DNA of 64,000 nucleotides from Hydrogenophaga sp. GTDB taxonomy: Bacteria > Pseudomonadota > Gammaproteobacteria > Burkholderiales > Burkholderiaceae_C. The translations under genes were made by a program, and so were the position numbers. Location of the stretch: contig JACVCO010000002.1 of assembly GCA_016741995.1 (NCBI GenBank), forward strand, positions 124,001-188,000, given 5' to 3'. This document shows, piece after piece, positions 1 to 9,171 of the stretch; position 1 is the first letter of the stretch, and every line of letters starts with the position of its first letter. The notes beneath the pieces are model-generated. The model searched no databases. It was not told where the DNA came from and saw only the letters and a program-made list of their open reading frames with translations.

Positions 1-2
1 CC

Positions 3-1685
3 GATGGCCACGCGGCCTTGCACGCCGGTTTTCGCTGGCATGTGCCCACCGAATTCAACATGGCCGACGCCTGCATGCGCCGCTGGGCCAGGGATGCCCG
101 GGCCGCACAGCGCACCGCGGTGATCGCCACCGCCCCGGGCCAGGCGGATCGCGCCCACAGCTACGATGAACTGTTCGCGCAGGCCAACCGGCTCGCCAAC
201 GCACTGCAGGTGCTGGGCGTGCAGCGCGGTGATCGCGTGGCCATCGTGCTGCCGCAGCGCTTCGAGACCGCGGTGGCCTACATGGCGGTGCTGCAGATGG
301 GCGCGGTGGGCATGCCGCTGTCGCAGCTCTTCGGCCCCGAGGCATTGGCGTTCCGCCTGCACGACAGCGAGGCCGTGGTGGCGATCTGCGATGCGAGCAC
401 GCTCGCCGCGGTGCAGTCGGTGAGTGCGAACTGCCCGCGCCTGCAGGACGTGATCGCCATCGACGTGCCCGACAGCAACGCACTCGACTGGGCCGCGCTG
501 CTGGCGCAGGAGCCCGACCGCTTCGAGCCCGCGCACACGCTGGCCGACGAGGCCGCGGTGCTGATCTACACCAGCGGCACCACGGGCAACCCCAAGGGCG
601 CGCTCATTCCGCACCGCGCGCTCATCGGCAACCTCACGGGCTTCGTGGCCAGCCAGAACTGGTTCGGCTTCGATCCGTTCGATCCGAAGCAGGCGTCGAA
701 GGCGGTGTTCTGGTCACCCGCCGACTGGGCCTGGACCGGCGGGCTGATGGACGCGCTGCTGCCCACGCTCTATTTCGGCCGGCCCATCGTGGCGCACAAC
801 GGCCGTTTCTCGCCGCAGATGGCGTTCGAGCTGATCGAACGCCACGGCGTCACGCACAGCTTCCTGTTCCCCACCGCGCTCAAGGCCATGATGAAGGCCT
901 ACCCGAAGCCGCGCGAACACTTCCGCTTCGCGCTGCAAGGCCTCATGAGCGCGGGCGAAGCCGTGGGCGACGCGGTGTTCAACTGGTGCCGCGATCAACT
1001 GGGCATCACCGTCAACGAGATGTTCGGGCAGACCGAGATCAACTACGTCGTGGGCAACTGCGCGCGCCTGTGGCCCGCCCGGCCCGGCAGCATGGGCAAG
1101 GGCTACCCGGGCCACCGCGTGGCGGTGATCGACGACGACGGCAACGAATGCCCCGTGGGCGTGCCCGGCGATGTGGCGGTGCACCGCCGCGACGTGCACG
1201 GCGAACCCGACCCGATCTTCTTCCTGGGCTACTGGAAGAACGAGGCCGCCACCCGCGCCAAGTTCACCGGCAACCCGGCCAACAGCTGGTGCCGCACCGG
1301 CGACCTCGCGGTGCGCGACGCCGACGGCTACCTCTGGTACCAGGGCCGCGCCGACGACGTGTTCAAGGCGGCGGGTTACCGCATCGGCCCGAGCGAGATC
1401 GAGAACTGCCTGGTGAAGCACCCGGCGGTGGCGAACGCCGCGGTGGTGCCCAAGCCCGACAAGGAGCGCGGCGCGGTGGTGAAGGCCTACGTGGTGCTGG
1501 CGGCAGGCCACATGGGCGGTGCGGCGTTGATCGTCGAACTGCAGGCGCACGTGAAAGGGCGGCTTGCGCCCTACGAATACCCGAAGGAGATCGAGTTCAT
1601 CGACGCACTGCCGATGACGACGACGGGGAAGGTGCAGCGGCGGGTGCTGCGGTTGCAGGAAGAGGCGCGGGCGCGCGGGGGTTGA
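3..1685 (+). CDS. Acyl-CoA synthetase, AMP-forming (5' end cut by window edge)
   Basis: ANL-superfamily adenylating enzyme that activates a carboxylic acid with ATP and transfers it to CoA. The ATP/AMP loop YTSGTTGNPKG lies near residue 183. It is followed by the EMFGQTE motif near 335, the hinge stretch RTGDLAVRDADGYLWYQGR, and a C-terminal TTTGKVQRR that carries the catalytic lysine. The frame is open to the window edge. Residues before the first possible start (TTG at 18, ATG at 60) already resemble the family's FRWHVP N-terminus, so the true start probably lies outside. The acid substrate cannot be read from sequence; the family includes medium-chain and aromatic acyl ligases. It is convergent with the LysR gene, with no gap. 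Confidence 0.85.
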   Translation, partial: DGHAALHAGFRWHVPTEFNMADACMRRWARDARAAQRTAVIATAPGQADRAHSYDELFAQANRLANALQVLGVQRGDRVAIVLPQRFETAVAYMAVLQMGAVGMPLSQLFGPEALAFRLHDSEAVVAICDASTLAAVQSVSANCPRLQDVIAIDVPDSNALDWAALLAQEPDRFEPAHTLADEAAVLIYTSGTTGNPKGALIPHRALIGNLTGFVASQNWFGFDPFDPKQASKAVFWSPADWAWTGGLMDALLPTLYFGRPIVAHNGRFSPQMAFELIERHGVTHSFLFPTALKAMMKAYPKPREHFRFALQGLMSAGEAVGDAVFNWCRDQLGITVNEMFGQTEINYVVGNCARLWPARPGSMGKGYPGHRVAVIDDDGNECPVGVPGDVAVHRRDVHGEPDPIFFLGYWKNEAATRAKFTGNPANSWCRTGDLAVRDADGYLWYQGRADDVFKAAGYRIGPSEIENCLVKHPAVANAAVVPKPDKERGAVVKAYVVLAAGHMGGAALIVELQAHVKGRLAPYEYPKEIEFIDALPMTTTGKVQRRVLRLQEEARARGG

Positions 1686-2606
1686 TCACGCCACCGGCCG
1701 CCGCGACCGTGACTGGTCCCGCGCCACCTCGATGAACTCCAGCACCTCGGCCCGCGGCTGCGAGCCGCGTCGCCACACCAGGCCCACGTCCACGGTGGGC
1801 ACCGCGTCGCGCAGGGTGCGAACCTCCACGTGTTCCGCGTCCAGCGTCCAGGGGCGGTAGAGAAAGTCGGGCAGCACGGCCAGCCCCGCGCCCACGCCCA
1901 CCAGCGAACGCACCGCTTCCAGCGACGAGGTGCGCAGCACGGTGCGCGGCTTCAACTGGTGGCGCGCCCACACCGGGCGCATCAGCAGTTCGATGCGGTC
2001 GGCCTGCAGCACCACCAGATCGTGCTGCGCGCATTCGGCCAGGCCCACTTCTTCGTGCGCCGCCAGCGGGTGGTCGGCCGCCATCCAGATGCGGTTCGGT
2101 GAACGCGTGAGCGTTTCGGCCACCAGCGCTTGCGGTTCGCCGAGCGCGTTCGACACCATGATCGCGATGTCGAGTTCGCCGTTGATGAGCAGGTGTTCCA
2201 GGAAGGGCGGCTGATCTTCCACCACATGCACCTCCACCGCGGGGCAGGTGCGGCGAAAGCGCGCGAACACCTCCGAGAGGTAGTAGCCCGCCACGAGGCT
2301 GGTCACGCCGATGGAGAGCGAGCCGGCCAGCGGCGTGGCGCCCTGGCGCACGCCGCGCGTGGCATCGGCCACGGCGCCGATCACGCGCCGCGCCTTCACC
2401 AGAAAGCGGTGCCCCTCGGGGGTGAGCCGCATGCCCTTGGGGCTGCGCTCGAACAGCGTCAGGCCCACCGCGTCCTCCAGCTCGAGCACGCTCTTGGTGA
2501 TGGCCGATTGCGCGATGTTGAGCATGCGCGAGGCCGCGGCCACCGAGTCCGATTCGGCCACGGCCAGGAAGTAGCGGAACTGCTTGAGCGTGACGTGTCG
2601 GTTCAT
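1686..2606 (-). CDS. LysR-family transcriptional regulator
   Basis: 306-residue LysR-type regulator. The N-terminal winged helix-turn-helix spans about residues 5-65, with the typical FRYFLAVAESDSVAAASRML and LFERSPKGMRLTPEG stretches. It is followed by a periplasmic-binding-like effector domain (about 95-300). It starts at ATG and is divergent from the polyamine transporter operon beginning at 2821. The 214-base intergenic region contains a T-N11-A dyad (2685-2697), the classic LysR contact site. It is therefore the likely local regulator of the transporter operon and of itself; the co-inducer is unknown. Confidence 0.85.
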   Translation of the reverse strand: MNRHVTLKQFRYFLAVAESDSVAAASRMLNIAQSAITKSVLELEDAVGLTLFERSPKGMRLTPEGHRFLVKARRVIGAVADATRGVRQGATPLAGSLSIGVTSLVAGYYLSEVFARFRRTCPAVEVHVVEDQPPFLEHLLINGELDIAIMVSNALGEPQALVAETLTRSPNRIWMAADHPLAAHEEVGLAECAQHDLVVLQADRIELLMRPVWARHQLKPRTVLRTSSLEAVRSLVGVGAGLAVLPDFLYRPWTLDAEHVEVRTLRDAVPTVDVGLVWRRGSQPRAEVLEFIEVARDQSRSRRPVA

Positions 2607-2684
2607 GGCGGTGCACGCGGGGCGCGTGCATCGGAATGGGGCGCCCTGTTGCGGTGCAAAAAATGAACGGGTAAACCCGTGCTA

Positions 2685-2697
2685 TCGAAAATTTCGA
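2685..2697. promoter_or_regulatory. Candidate LysR operator (T-N11-A dyad)
   Basis: The 13-base sequence is a perfect interrupted palindrome, TCGAAA-A-TTTCGA, that fits the LysR consensus T-N11-A. It lies between the divergent LysR gene and the transporter operon, about 26 bases upstream of a candidate -35. A second dyad, ACGGGT-AA-ACCCGT, lies just before it at 2667-2680 and could be an accessory site. No binding data; assignment is by position and symmetry. Confidence 0.45.
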
Positions 2698-2722
2698 ACG
2701 CTGGCCGAGCTTATTTTGTATT

Positions 2723-2750
2723 TTGAAACGGTCAAGCCCCTCCCTAGCAT
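2723..2750 (+). promoter_or_regulatory. Candidate sigma-70 promoter of polyamine transporter operon
   Basis: TTGAAA at 2723-2728 and TAGCAT at 2745-2750 are separated by 16 bases. They lie about 70 bases before the substrate-binding protein start and directly downstream of the LysR-type dyad. The -10 matches the consensus at four of six positions, so this is a plausible activator-dependent promoter rather than a certain one. Confidence 0.35.
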
Positions 2751-2820
2751 GCGCGTCAGCCCAGGCGCCGTGCGGCCCTGTGGTCGTGTTCAACCCGCAG
2801 ACAACCGAGGTGATTGACCC

Positions 2821-4020
2821 ATGAAACACGCACACCGCCCACTTTCACGCCCGCTCGCCCGCACCCTTGCGGGCGTGGCCTTGAGCGCCTTCGCGTTCGG
2901 GGCCGTGACCACGGCCGCGCATGCCCAGAAGGCGCTGGACAAGCTCGGCAAGGCCGAAGGCCAGGTCGACATCGTGGCCTGGCCCGGCTACATCGAGCGC
3001 GGCCAGACCGACAAGAATTTCGACTGGGTGACCGACTTCGAGAAGAAGAGCGGCTGCAAGGTCAACGTGAAGACCGCCGGCACCTCGGACGAGATGGTGG
3101 CGCTCATGAACGAGGGCGGCTTCGACCTCGTGACCGCGTCGGGCGACGCGTCGATGCGCCTGATCGCGGGCAAGCGCGTGCAGCCCATCAACGTGAACCT
3201 GATCCCCAGCTTCAAGAACGTGGATCAGCGCCTGCAGAAGGCGCCCTGGCACTACGTGAACAACACGCACTACGGCACGCCGTACCAGTGGGGCTGGAAC
3301 GTGCTCATGTACAACACCACGGTGTTCAAGGACAAGCCGCCCACCAGCTGGAGCGTGGTGTTCGAAGAGACCACGCTGCCCGACGGCAAGAGCAACAAGG
3401 GCCGCATCCAGGCCTTCGATGGCCCGATCTACATCGCCGATGCCGCGCTCTACCTGATGAAGAAGAACCCGGGCCTGGGCATCAAGGACCCGTACGAGCT
3501 CAACGAAGCGCAGTACAAGGCCGCGCTGGAGTTGCTGCGCGGCCAGCGCAAGCTGGTGGGCAAGTACTGGCACGACGCCTTCGTGCAGATCGACGACTTC
3601 ACCAACGAGGGTGTGGTCGCGTCGAGCAGCTGGCAGTTCATGGCCAACATCCTGAAGAGCAAGAACCGCCCGGTGGCCACCGTGGTGCCCACCGAGGGTG
3701 CCACCGGCTGGGCCGACACGACCATGATGCACGCCGAGGCGAAGAACCCCAACTGCGCCTACCTGTGGATGGAGCACTCGCTCAACGCCAAGCTGCAGGG
3801 TGACCTGGCGGCCTGGTTCGGCTCGGTGCCGGCCGTGCCCGCGGCCTGCAAGGGCAACAAGCTGCTGACCGACGAGGGTTGCAAGCGCCAGGGCTTCGAG
3901 AGCTTCGATCGCATCTCGTTCTGGAAGACGCCGGTCACCAAGTGCGCCTCGCAGAACAACGCGTGCGTGCCGTACCACCGCTGGGTCACCGACTACATCG
4001 CTGTCCTCGGGGGCCGCTGA
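2821..4020 (+). CDS. Polyamine-type ABC transporter substrate-binding protein (PotD/PotF family)
   Basis: 399-residue periplasmic solute-binding protein. A Sec signal peptide spans residues 1-35 (cleavage near AHA-Q). The mature part has a spermidine/putrescine-binding fold, with motifs such as VDIVAWPGYIERG near the N-terminus and NNTHYGTPYQWGWNVLMYN in the middle. It is the first gene of a complete import operon (binding protein, ATPase, two permeases) followed by an aldehyde dehydrogenase, which suggests putrescine or a related diamine as ligand. Odd feature: the last roughly 60 residues carry four cysteines (AACKGN, EGCKRQ, TKCASQ, NACVPY), enough for two disulfides. The exact ligand is inferred from context only. 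Confidence 0.85.
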   Translation: MKHAHRPLSRPLARTLAGVALSAFAFGAVTTAAHAQKALDKLGKAEGQVDIVAWPGYIERGQTDKNFDWVTDFEKKSGCKVNVKTAGTSDEMVALMNEGGFDLVTASGDASMRLIAGKRVQPINVNLIPSFKNVDQRLQKAPWHYVNNTHYGTPYQWGWNVLMYNTTVFKDKPPTSWSVVFEETTLPDGKSNKGRIQAFDGPIYIADAALYLMKKNPGLGIKDPYELNEAQYKAALELLRGQRKLVGKYWHDAFVQIDDFTNEGVVASSSWQFMANILKSKNRPVATVVPTEGATGWADTTMMHAEAKNPNCAYLWMEHSLNAKLQGDLAAWFGSVPAVPAACKGNKLLTDEGCKRQGFESFDRISFWKTPVTKCASQNNACVPYHRWVTDYIAVLGGR

Positions 4021-4024
4021 TCCC

Positions 4025-5044
4025 ATGACGGTCGCAGTCACCCTGGAGGCGGTGTCCTGCGTGTTCGGCAGCGGCGCACAAACCGTGCGCGCGGTCGACC
4101 GCGTGGACCTCACCATCGAAGGCGGCGAGTTCTTCACCTTGCTCGGGCCTTCGGGCTCGGGCAAGACGACCTGCCTGCGCATGATCGGTGGCTTCACGCT
4201 GCCCACCAGCGGAACCATCCGCATCGGTGGCGCCGACGTGACGCACGAGCCGCCGTACGCGCGCCCGGTGAACACCGTGTTCCAGGACTATGCGTTGTTC
4301 CCGCACATGAGCATCCGCGACAACGTCGCGTACGGGCTCATGGTCAAAGGGGTGGACAAGGCCGAGCGGCACCGCCGCGCCGGGGAAATGCTCGAGCTCG
4401 TGCGCCTGCCGGGCGTGGGCGAGCGCCGGCCCGGCCAGCTGTCGGGTGGCCAACGCCAGCGTGTGGCACTGGCCCGCGCACTCATCAACCGCCCGCAGGT
4501 GCTGTTGCTCGACGAGCCCCTGGGTGCACTCGACCTGAAGCTGCGCGAGCAGATGCAGTCCGAGCTCAAGGCCCTGCAGCGCCAGCTCGGCATCACCTTC
4601 CTGTTCATCACGCACGACCAGCACGAAGCGCTGTCGATGAGCGACCGCATCGGCGTGTTCAACAACGGGCGGCTGGAGCAGGTGGGCGATCCCGAGACCA
4701 TCTACAACCGGCCCGCCACGCGCTTCGTGGCCGAGTTCGTGGGCGCCGCGAACGTGCTCGATGGCCAGCGCGCCCGCTCGCTCACCGGCCTGCCCAGCGC
4801 CATGCTGCGGCCCGAACGCATCCAGCTCGTCGACGACGGGCAAGGCCAGATCCGGGCCACCGTGATCGACACGCAGTACTTCGGCGCTTTCTCGCGCCTG
4901 CGTGTGGACTGGCAAGGCGAAGCGATCGCCATCGACCTGAGCCCCGAGCAGCACCCCCTGCTGCCCGCACCCGGCACCAGCGTGGGCCTGCGCTGGGCCG
5001 CGGACGCGGTGCACCCGTTGCAGGCTGCGCAGGCCGCCCCATGA
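4025..5044 (+). CDS. Polyamine-type ABC transporter ATP-binding protein (PotA/PotG family)
   Basis: 339-residue import ATPase. Walker A is GPSGSGKTT near residue 41, the Q-loop is TVFQDYALFP, the signature is LSGGQRQRVALARAL, Walker B is VLLLDEPLGALD, and the switch histidine is in LFITHDQHEAL. A C-terminal TOBE-like regulatory region runs from about residue 240 to the end. It starts four bases after the binding-protein stop and its TGA overlaps the next ATG (ATGA), so translation is probably coupled to the permease. It energises import through the two permeases downstream. Confidence 0.9.
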   Translation: MTVAVTLEAVSCVFGSGAQTVRAVDRVDLTIEGGEFFTLLGPSGSGKTTCLRMIGGFTLPTSGTIRIGGADVTHEPPYARPVNTVFQDYALFPHMSIRDNVAYGLMVKGVDKAERHRRAGEMLELVRLPGVGERRPGQLSGGQRQRVALARALINRPQVLLLDEPLGALDLKLREQMQSELKALQRQLGITFLFITHDQHEALSMSDRIGVFNNGRLEQVGDPETIYNRPATRFVAEFVGAANVLDGQRARSLTGLPSAMLRPERIQLVDDGQGQIRATVIDTQYFGAFSRLRVDWQGEAIAIDLSPEQHPLLPAPGTSVGLRWAADAVHPLQAAQAAP

Positions 5045-5997
5045 GCATGGCCACCGCGCTGCCCCTGGCGTCGGGACACCGCGGCGGCATGCTGCGGCGC
5101 TTGTCGGACCTGCTGCACCGCCACCGCGGGCTCGCCATGGCCGCGTTGCTGGTGCCGCCGCTCTTGTGGTTCGGCGTGATCTACCTGGGCTCGCTGTTCG
5201 CGCTGCTGGCCAACAGCTTCTTCGCGCTCGACGAGTTCTCGGGCGTGGTCGACCGCTCCACGCTCACGCTGCAGAACTTCCGCGACCTGCTGGAGCCCGC
5301 CAACCTCGATGTCGCCTGGCGCACGGTGCTCATGGCCACGGTGGTCACGCTCGCGTGCACGGTGATCGCGTTTCCCGTTGCCTACTTCATGGCGCGCTAC
5401 GCGCGCGGCCCGCAGAAAGCGCTGCTCTACATCGCGGTCATGCTGCCGTTGTGGTCGAGCTACCTGGTGCGGCTGTACGCATGGAAGCTGCTGCTGGCCA
5501 AAGAGGGCGCCATCGGCTGGGTGCTGGCCGAGTTGCACCTCACCTGGCTGCTCGACGCGGTGCTGGCCACGCCCGGCATCGGCGGCAACTCGCTCTCCTT
5601 CTCGCGGCTGGGTACCTTCATCGTGTTCGTCTACATGTGGCTGCCGTTCATGATCCTGCCGATCCAGGCCGCCATCGAACGCATCCCCGGTTCGCTGATC
5701 GAGGCGTCGGGCGACCTCGGCGCGCGCGCCGGCACCACGTTCTGGAAAGTGATCTTCCCGCTCGCCATGCCGGGCATCGCGGCCGGCTCGATCTTCACCT
5801 TCTCGCTCACGCTGGGCGACTACATCATTCCGCAGGTGATCGGCGACTCCACGCTGTTCATTGGCCAGGTGGTGTACCGGCAGCAGGGCGTGGCGGGCAA
5901 CATTCCCTTCGCGGCCGCGTTCTCGCTGGTGCCCATCGTGGTGATCGGCGTTTACTTGTGGCTCGCGAAGCGGCTGGGGGCGTTCGATGCGCTCTGA
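5041..5997 (+). CDS. Polyamine-type ABC transporter permease (PotB/PotH family)
   Basis: 318-residue inner-membrane permease with six predicted hydrophobic segments. The first is a long helix near residues 36-60. The EAA loop ([21 protein letters not shown], about 220-240) contacts the ATPase. The start ATG overlaps the ATPase stop by four bases. Its own 3' end overlaps the second permease by 11 bases, so the four transporter genes form one tightly coupled operon. Assignment to the polyamine/opine/ferric subfamily follows from similarity of the set to PotABCD/PotFGHI; substrate not proven. Confidence 0.87.
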   Translation: MSMATALPLASGHRGGMLRRLSDLLHRHRGLAMAALLVPPLLWFGVIYLGSLFALLANSFFALDEFSGVVDRSTLTLQNFRDLLEPANLDVAWRTVLMATVVTLACTVIAFPVAYFMARYARGPQKALLYIAVMLPLWSSYLVRLYAWKLLLAKEGAIGWVLAELHLTWLLDAVLATPGIGGNSLSFSRLGTFIVFVYMWLPFMILPIQAAIERIPGSLIEASGDLGARAGTTFWKVIFPLAMPGIAAGSIFTFSLTLGDYIIPQVIGDSTLFIGQVVYRQQGVAGNIPFAAAFSLVPIVVIGVYLWLAKRLGAFDAL

Positions 5998-6793
5998 CCC
6001 GTCGCGCGCCGGCTGGGGCCTGAAGGCCGCGACCTGGGGTGCGGTGCTGTTCCTGCACATCCCGCTCGCGCTGATCATCCTCTACGCGTTCAGCGCCGAG
6101 GACAAAAGCTATGTGTTCCCGCCGCCCGCACTCACCGCGCAATGGTTCGCCGTGGCCTGGGAGCGCGAGGACGTGTGGGCCGCGATCGGCCTGTCGATGC
6201 GCGTGGCGCTGACGGCGACGCTGGTGGCGATGGTGCTGGGCACGCTGGCCGCCGCGGGCCTGGCGCGCACGCGCTTCTTCGGGCGCGACGCGGTTTCGCT
6301 GCTGCTGATCCTGCCGATCGCCTTGCCCGGCGTGGTCACCGGCATCGCGCTGCGCAGCGCATACAGCACCATGGAAATCCCGTTCAGTTTCTGGACGATC
6401 GTGATCGGCCACGCCACCTTCTGCGTGGTGGTGGTCTACAACAACGCGGTGGCGCGCCTGCGCCGCACCAGCCCTTCGCTCATCGAAGCCTCGATGGACC
6501 TGGGCGCCGACACCTTCCAGACCATCCGCCACGTGATCCTGCCGCAGCTCGGTTCGGCGCTGCTCGCGGGCGGCCTGCTGGCCTTTGCGCTCAGCTTCGA
6601 CGAGGTCATCGTCACCACCTTCACCGCCGGCCAGCAGACCACCTTGCCGATCTGGATGCTGCAGGAGCTGATCCGTCCGCGCCAGCGCCCTGTCACCAAC
6701 GTGGTGGCGGTGGTGATCATCGCGCTCACCTTCATCCCCATCCTCGCCGCTTACTACCTCACGCGCGCCGACGAACAGCCCGCCGGACGTTGA
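5987..6793 (+). CDS. Polyamine-type ABC transporter permease (PotC/PotI family)
   Basis: 268-residue second permease. It has six hydrophobic segments and an EAA loop, [21 protein letters not shown], near residues 165-185. Downstream is the [16 protein letters not shown] stretch typical of PotC/PotI-type proteins. It starts inside the end of the preceding permease (11-base overlap) and is followed after 27 bases, with a GGAGACCACC ribosome-binding region, by the aldehyde dehydrogenase. It pairs with the upstream permease to form the membrane channel of the importer. Confidence 0.87.
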   Translation: MRSDPSRAGWGLKAATWGAVLFLHIPLALIILYAFSAEDKSYVFPPPALTAQWFAVAWEREDVWAAIGLSMRVALTATLVAMVLGTLAAAGLARTRFFGRDAVSLLLILPIALPGVVTGIALRSAYSTMEIPFSFWTIVIGHATFCVVVVYNNAVARLRRTSPSLIEASMDLGADTFQTIRHVILPQLGSALLAGGLLAFALSFDEVIVTTFTAGQQTTLPIWMLQELIRPRQRPVTNVVAVVIIALTFIPILAAYYLTRADEQPAGR

Positions 6794-6820
6794 CCCACCC
6801 ACACGACCACGGAGACCACC

Positions 6821-8275
6821 ATGGGCAAGACACCCGACTTCACGCGCACGCTGCACACCGAGCTGTTCATCGACGGCCAGTTCGTGGCCGGCGAAGGCGA
6901 GGCCGAGAAGGTGCTCAACCCGGCCACGGGCGAATTGCTTGCACCGGTGCCCGAGGCTTCGTACGAACAGATCCACCGCGCCGTGCTTGCGGCCAACCGC
7001 GCCTTCGACAGCTGGAGCGACACCACGCCTGGCGAGCGCGCGCGCGCCCTGTTGAAGATGGCCGACGCCATCGAAGCGAATGCCGAAACCTTCGCACGCA
7101 TCGAATCGCTCAACTGCGGCAAGCCCTACGTGCGCGCCCTGGAAGACGAGATCCCCGCCATCGCCGATTGCTTCCGCTACTTCGCGGGCGCGGCGCGCAA
7201 CCTGCATGGCCCGCTCGCGGGTGAATACCTCGCGGGCCACACCAGCATGATCCGGCGCGACCCGATCGGCGTGGTCGGCTCCATCGCGCCCTGGAACTAC
7301 CCGTTGATGATGGCCGCGTGGAAGATCGCGCCCGCGCTCGCGGCCGGCAACACGGTGGTGCTCAAGCCCAGCGAGCAGACGCCGCTGAGTAGCCTGCTGC
7401 TGGCGCGCGTGGTGGCCGACATCCTGCCCAAGGGTGTGTTCAACGTGGTCTGCGGCCGCGGCGCCAGCGTGGGCCAGCCGCTGGTGGAGCACCCGCTGGT
7501 GCGCATGGTCTCGCTCACGGGGGATGTGTCCACCGGCCGCAAGATCCTGCAGGCGGCGACCGGCACGCTCAAGCGCACCCACCTTGAACTCGGCGGCAAG
7601 GCGCCGGTGATCGTGTTCGACGACGCCGATGTCGACGCGGTGGTCGAAGGCATCCGCACCTTCGGCTACTACAACGCGGGGCAGGACTGCACCGCGGCCT
7701 GCCGCCTCTACGCCGGCGCCAAGGTCTACGACCGCCTGGTGGCCGACCTCAGCAGCGCGGTGAAGACCATCAAGATGGGCACGCAGGACGAAGAGGGCGT
7801 GGAGCTCGGGCCGCTGATCAGCGACCGCCAGCGCGACCGCGTGGCCAGCTTCGTGGAGCGCGCCCAGATGGTGGGCCACATGGAGATCACCGCGGGGGGC
7901 AAGGTGCGTGCGGGCAGCGGCTTCTTCTACGAGCCCACGGTGATCGCCGGCGCCCGCCAGGACGACGAGATCGTGCGCCGTGAGGTCTTCGGCCCGGTGG
8001 TGTCGGTCACGCGGTTTTCCGACCCCGACGAGGCCATCACCTGGGCCAACGATTCCGATTACGGCCTGGCCTCATCGGTGTGGACGCAGGACGTGGGCCG
8101 CGCCTTGAAGGTGGCGCGCAAGCTGCAGTACGGCTGCACCTGGATCAACACGCACTTCATGCTGGTGAACGAGATGCCGCACGGGGGCCTGAAGCACAGC
8201 GGGTATGGCAAGGACATGTCGATGTACGCGCTGGAGGACTACACCGTGGCTCGGCATGTGATGGCCAAACTGTGA
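6821..8275 (+). CDS. Aldehyde dehydrogenase, probably gamma-aminobutyraldehyde/betaine-aldehyde type
   Basis: 484-residue NAD(P)-dependent aldehyde dehydrogenase. Visible are the cofactor-binding [20 protein letters not shown] segment, the general-base glutamate in LELGGKAP near residue 257, and the nucleophile in [13 protein letters not shown] near residue 290. QDC with a following ACR is the pattern I associate with aminoaldehyde dehydrogenases (PatD/YdcW, phenylacetaldehyde group). Placed directly after a polyamine importer, it would oxidise 4-aminobutanal derived from putrescine to GABA. No transaminase or amine oxidase for the preceding step is in the window. The terminator region at 8286-8309 closes the operon. 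Confidence 0.83.
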   Translation: MGKTPDFTRTLHTELFIDGQFVAGEGEAEKVLNPATGELLAPVPEASYEQIHRAVLAANRAFDSWSDTTPGERARALLKMADAIEANAETFARIESLNCGKPYVRALEDEIPAIADCFRYFAGAARNLHGPLAGEYLAGHTSMIRRDPIGVVGSIAPWNYPLMMAAWKIAPALAAGNTVVLKPSEQTPLSSLLLARVVADILPKGVFNVVCGRGASVGQPLVEHPLVRMVSLTGDVSTGRKILQAATGTLKRTHLELGGKAPVIVFDDADVDAVVEGIRTFGYYNAGQDCTAACRLYAGAKVYDRLVADLSSAVKTIKMGTQDEEGVELGPLISDRQRDRVASFVERAQMVGHMEITAGGKVRAGSGFFYEPTVIAGARQDDEIVRREVFGPVVSVTRFSDPDEAITWANDSDYGLASSVWTQDVGRALKVARKLQYGCTWINTHFMLVNEMPHGGLKHSGYGKDMSMYALEDYTVARHVMAKL

Positions 8276-8282
8276 GATGAAG

Positions 8283-8309
8283 AAAAAAGCCCGGCGTGTG
8301 CCGGGCTTT
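8283..8309 (-). terminator. Rho-independent terminator (mainly minus strand)
   Basis: A perfect 10-base stem, AAAGCCCGGC / GCCGGGCTTT, encloses a GTGT loop. On the minus strand it is followed by six T residues, so it ends the OmpA-family gene. On the plus strand it lies 11 bases after the aldehyde dehydrogenase stop with only three T residues, and could act weakly there too. Confidence 0.85.
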
Positions 8310-8330
8310 CAGGGCAGGAGCTCAGACCGA

Positions 8331-9014
8331 TCAGCGCTGCGCGGTGTTCGCCGGCTCGGCCACATAGATCTCGACACGCCGGTTCAACGCCCGGCCCTGG
8401 GCCGTGCCGTTGTCGGCGATCGGCTCGCGCGAACCACGGCCGTCGGTGGCGATGCGGGTGGCCGACACGCCGCGGCCCACGAGGTAGTCGCGCGTGGCGT
8501 TGGCGCGATCGAAGGACAAGGGGTTGTTGATCGCGTCGCTGCCGGTGCTGTCGGTGTGGCCGATGATGCCCACCTGCGTCACCTGGTTCTGCTGCAGCGT
8601 GGTGGCGAACTGGCCCAGCACGCGCACCAGGGTCGGGCTCAGGGTGGAGCGGCCGGTGGCGAAACCGGCATCGGCCGGAACGTCGAGCTTGAGGCGGTTG
8701 TCGGCGGTCTGGCTCACGCCGATGCCGGTGCCCGCGGTGGCCGCTTCCATCTGGCGCTTCTGTTCCTGCATGCGCGTGGACCACACATAGCCACCCAGCG
8801 CGCCGGCGCCAGCGCCGATCACGGCGCCCTGGGCCGCGCCCTTGGAGCCGCCCGTGAGAGCCCCCAGCACCGCGCCCGCTGCGGCGCCGATGCCCGCGCC
8901 TTTGGCGGAATCCTGTTGGGTTTCGCTCATGTTGGCGCAGCCGCTGACGGCCAACGCAGCGGCCACCGCGAGGGCGGTGAAACCACGGGTGAGGGAAGAA
9001 GTTCGTGTTGTCAT
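8331..9014 (-). CDS. OmpA-family outer-membrane lipoprotein (glycine-zipper plus OmpA domain)
   Basis: 227-residue lipoprotein. The signal peptide ends in the lipobox AVSGC, with Cys26 as acylation site. A glycine-zipper segment follows (about 37-77, GAGIGAAAGAVLGALTGG and on). A C-terminal OmpA/MotB peptidoglycan-binding domain (about 125-225) has the IGHTDSTGSDAINNPLSFDRA core and RRVEIYV end. The layout is that of YiaD-like proteins that tie the outer membrane to the cell wall. The start is the ATG before MTTRTSSLTRG; upstream in-frame codons lack a signal sequence. The upstream region holds a small hairpin (9067-9086) shared with the divergent reductase gene. Confidence 0.87.
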   Translation of the reverse strand: MTTRTSSLTRGFTALAVAAALAVSGCANMSETQQDSAKGAGIGAAAGAVLGALTGGSKGAAQGAVIGAGAGALGGYVWSTRMQEQKRQMEAATAGTGIGVSQTADNRLKLDVPADAGFATGRSTLSPTLVRVLGQFATTLQQNQVTQVGIIGHTDSTGSDAINNPLSFDRANATRDYLVGRGVSATRIATDGRGSREPIADNGTAQGRALNRRVEIYVAEPANTAQR

Positions 9015-9171
9015 GGGAGGCGCTCCTCGCTGAGGGGGTTGTGATTCGTTGGGTCGCGTAGCGGCGCTTCGGTTCAACCACCGAAGCACGTGGGTTCCAG
9101 GCCACGGCCTAAACTTATACCCCTCTCGGGTGTGTGCCCCCCAGCTTTCCGACGAACTTACAAAGCCTTTC

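Noticed and set aside
9067..9086. CTTCGGT/ACCGAAG hairpin between the divergent ompA-like and aldo/keto reductase genes
   Set aside because: Seven-base arms with no T tail and no relation to a promoter hexamer that I could find; too weak to list as a regulatory site.
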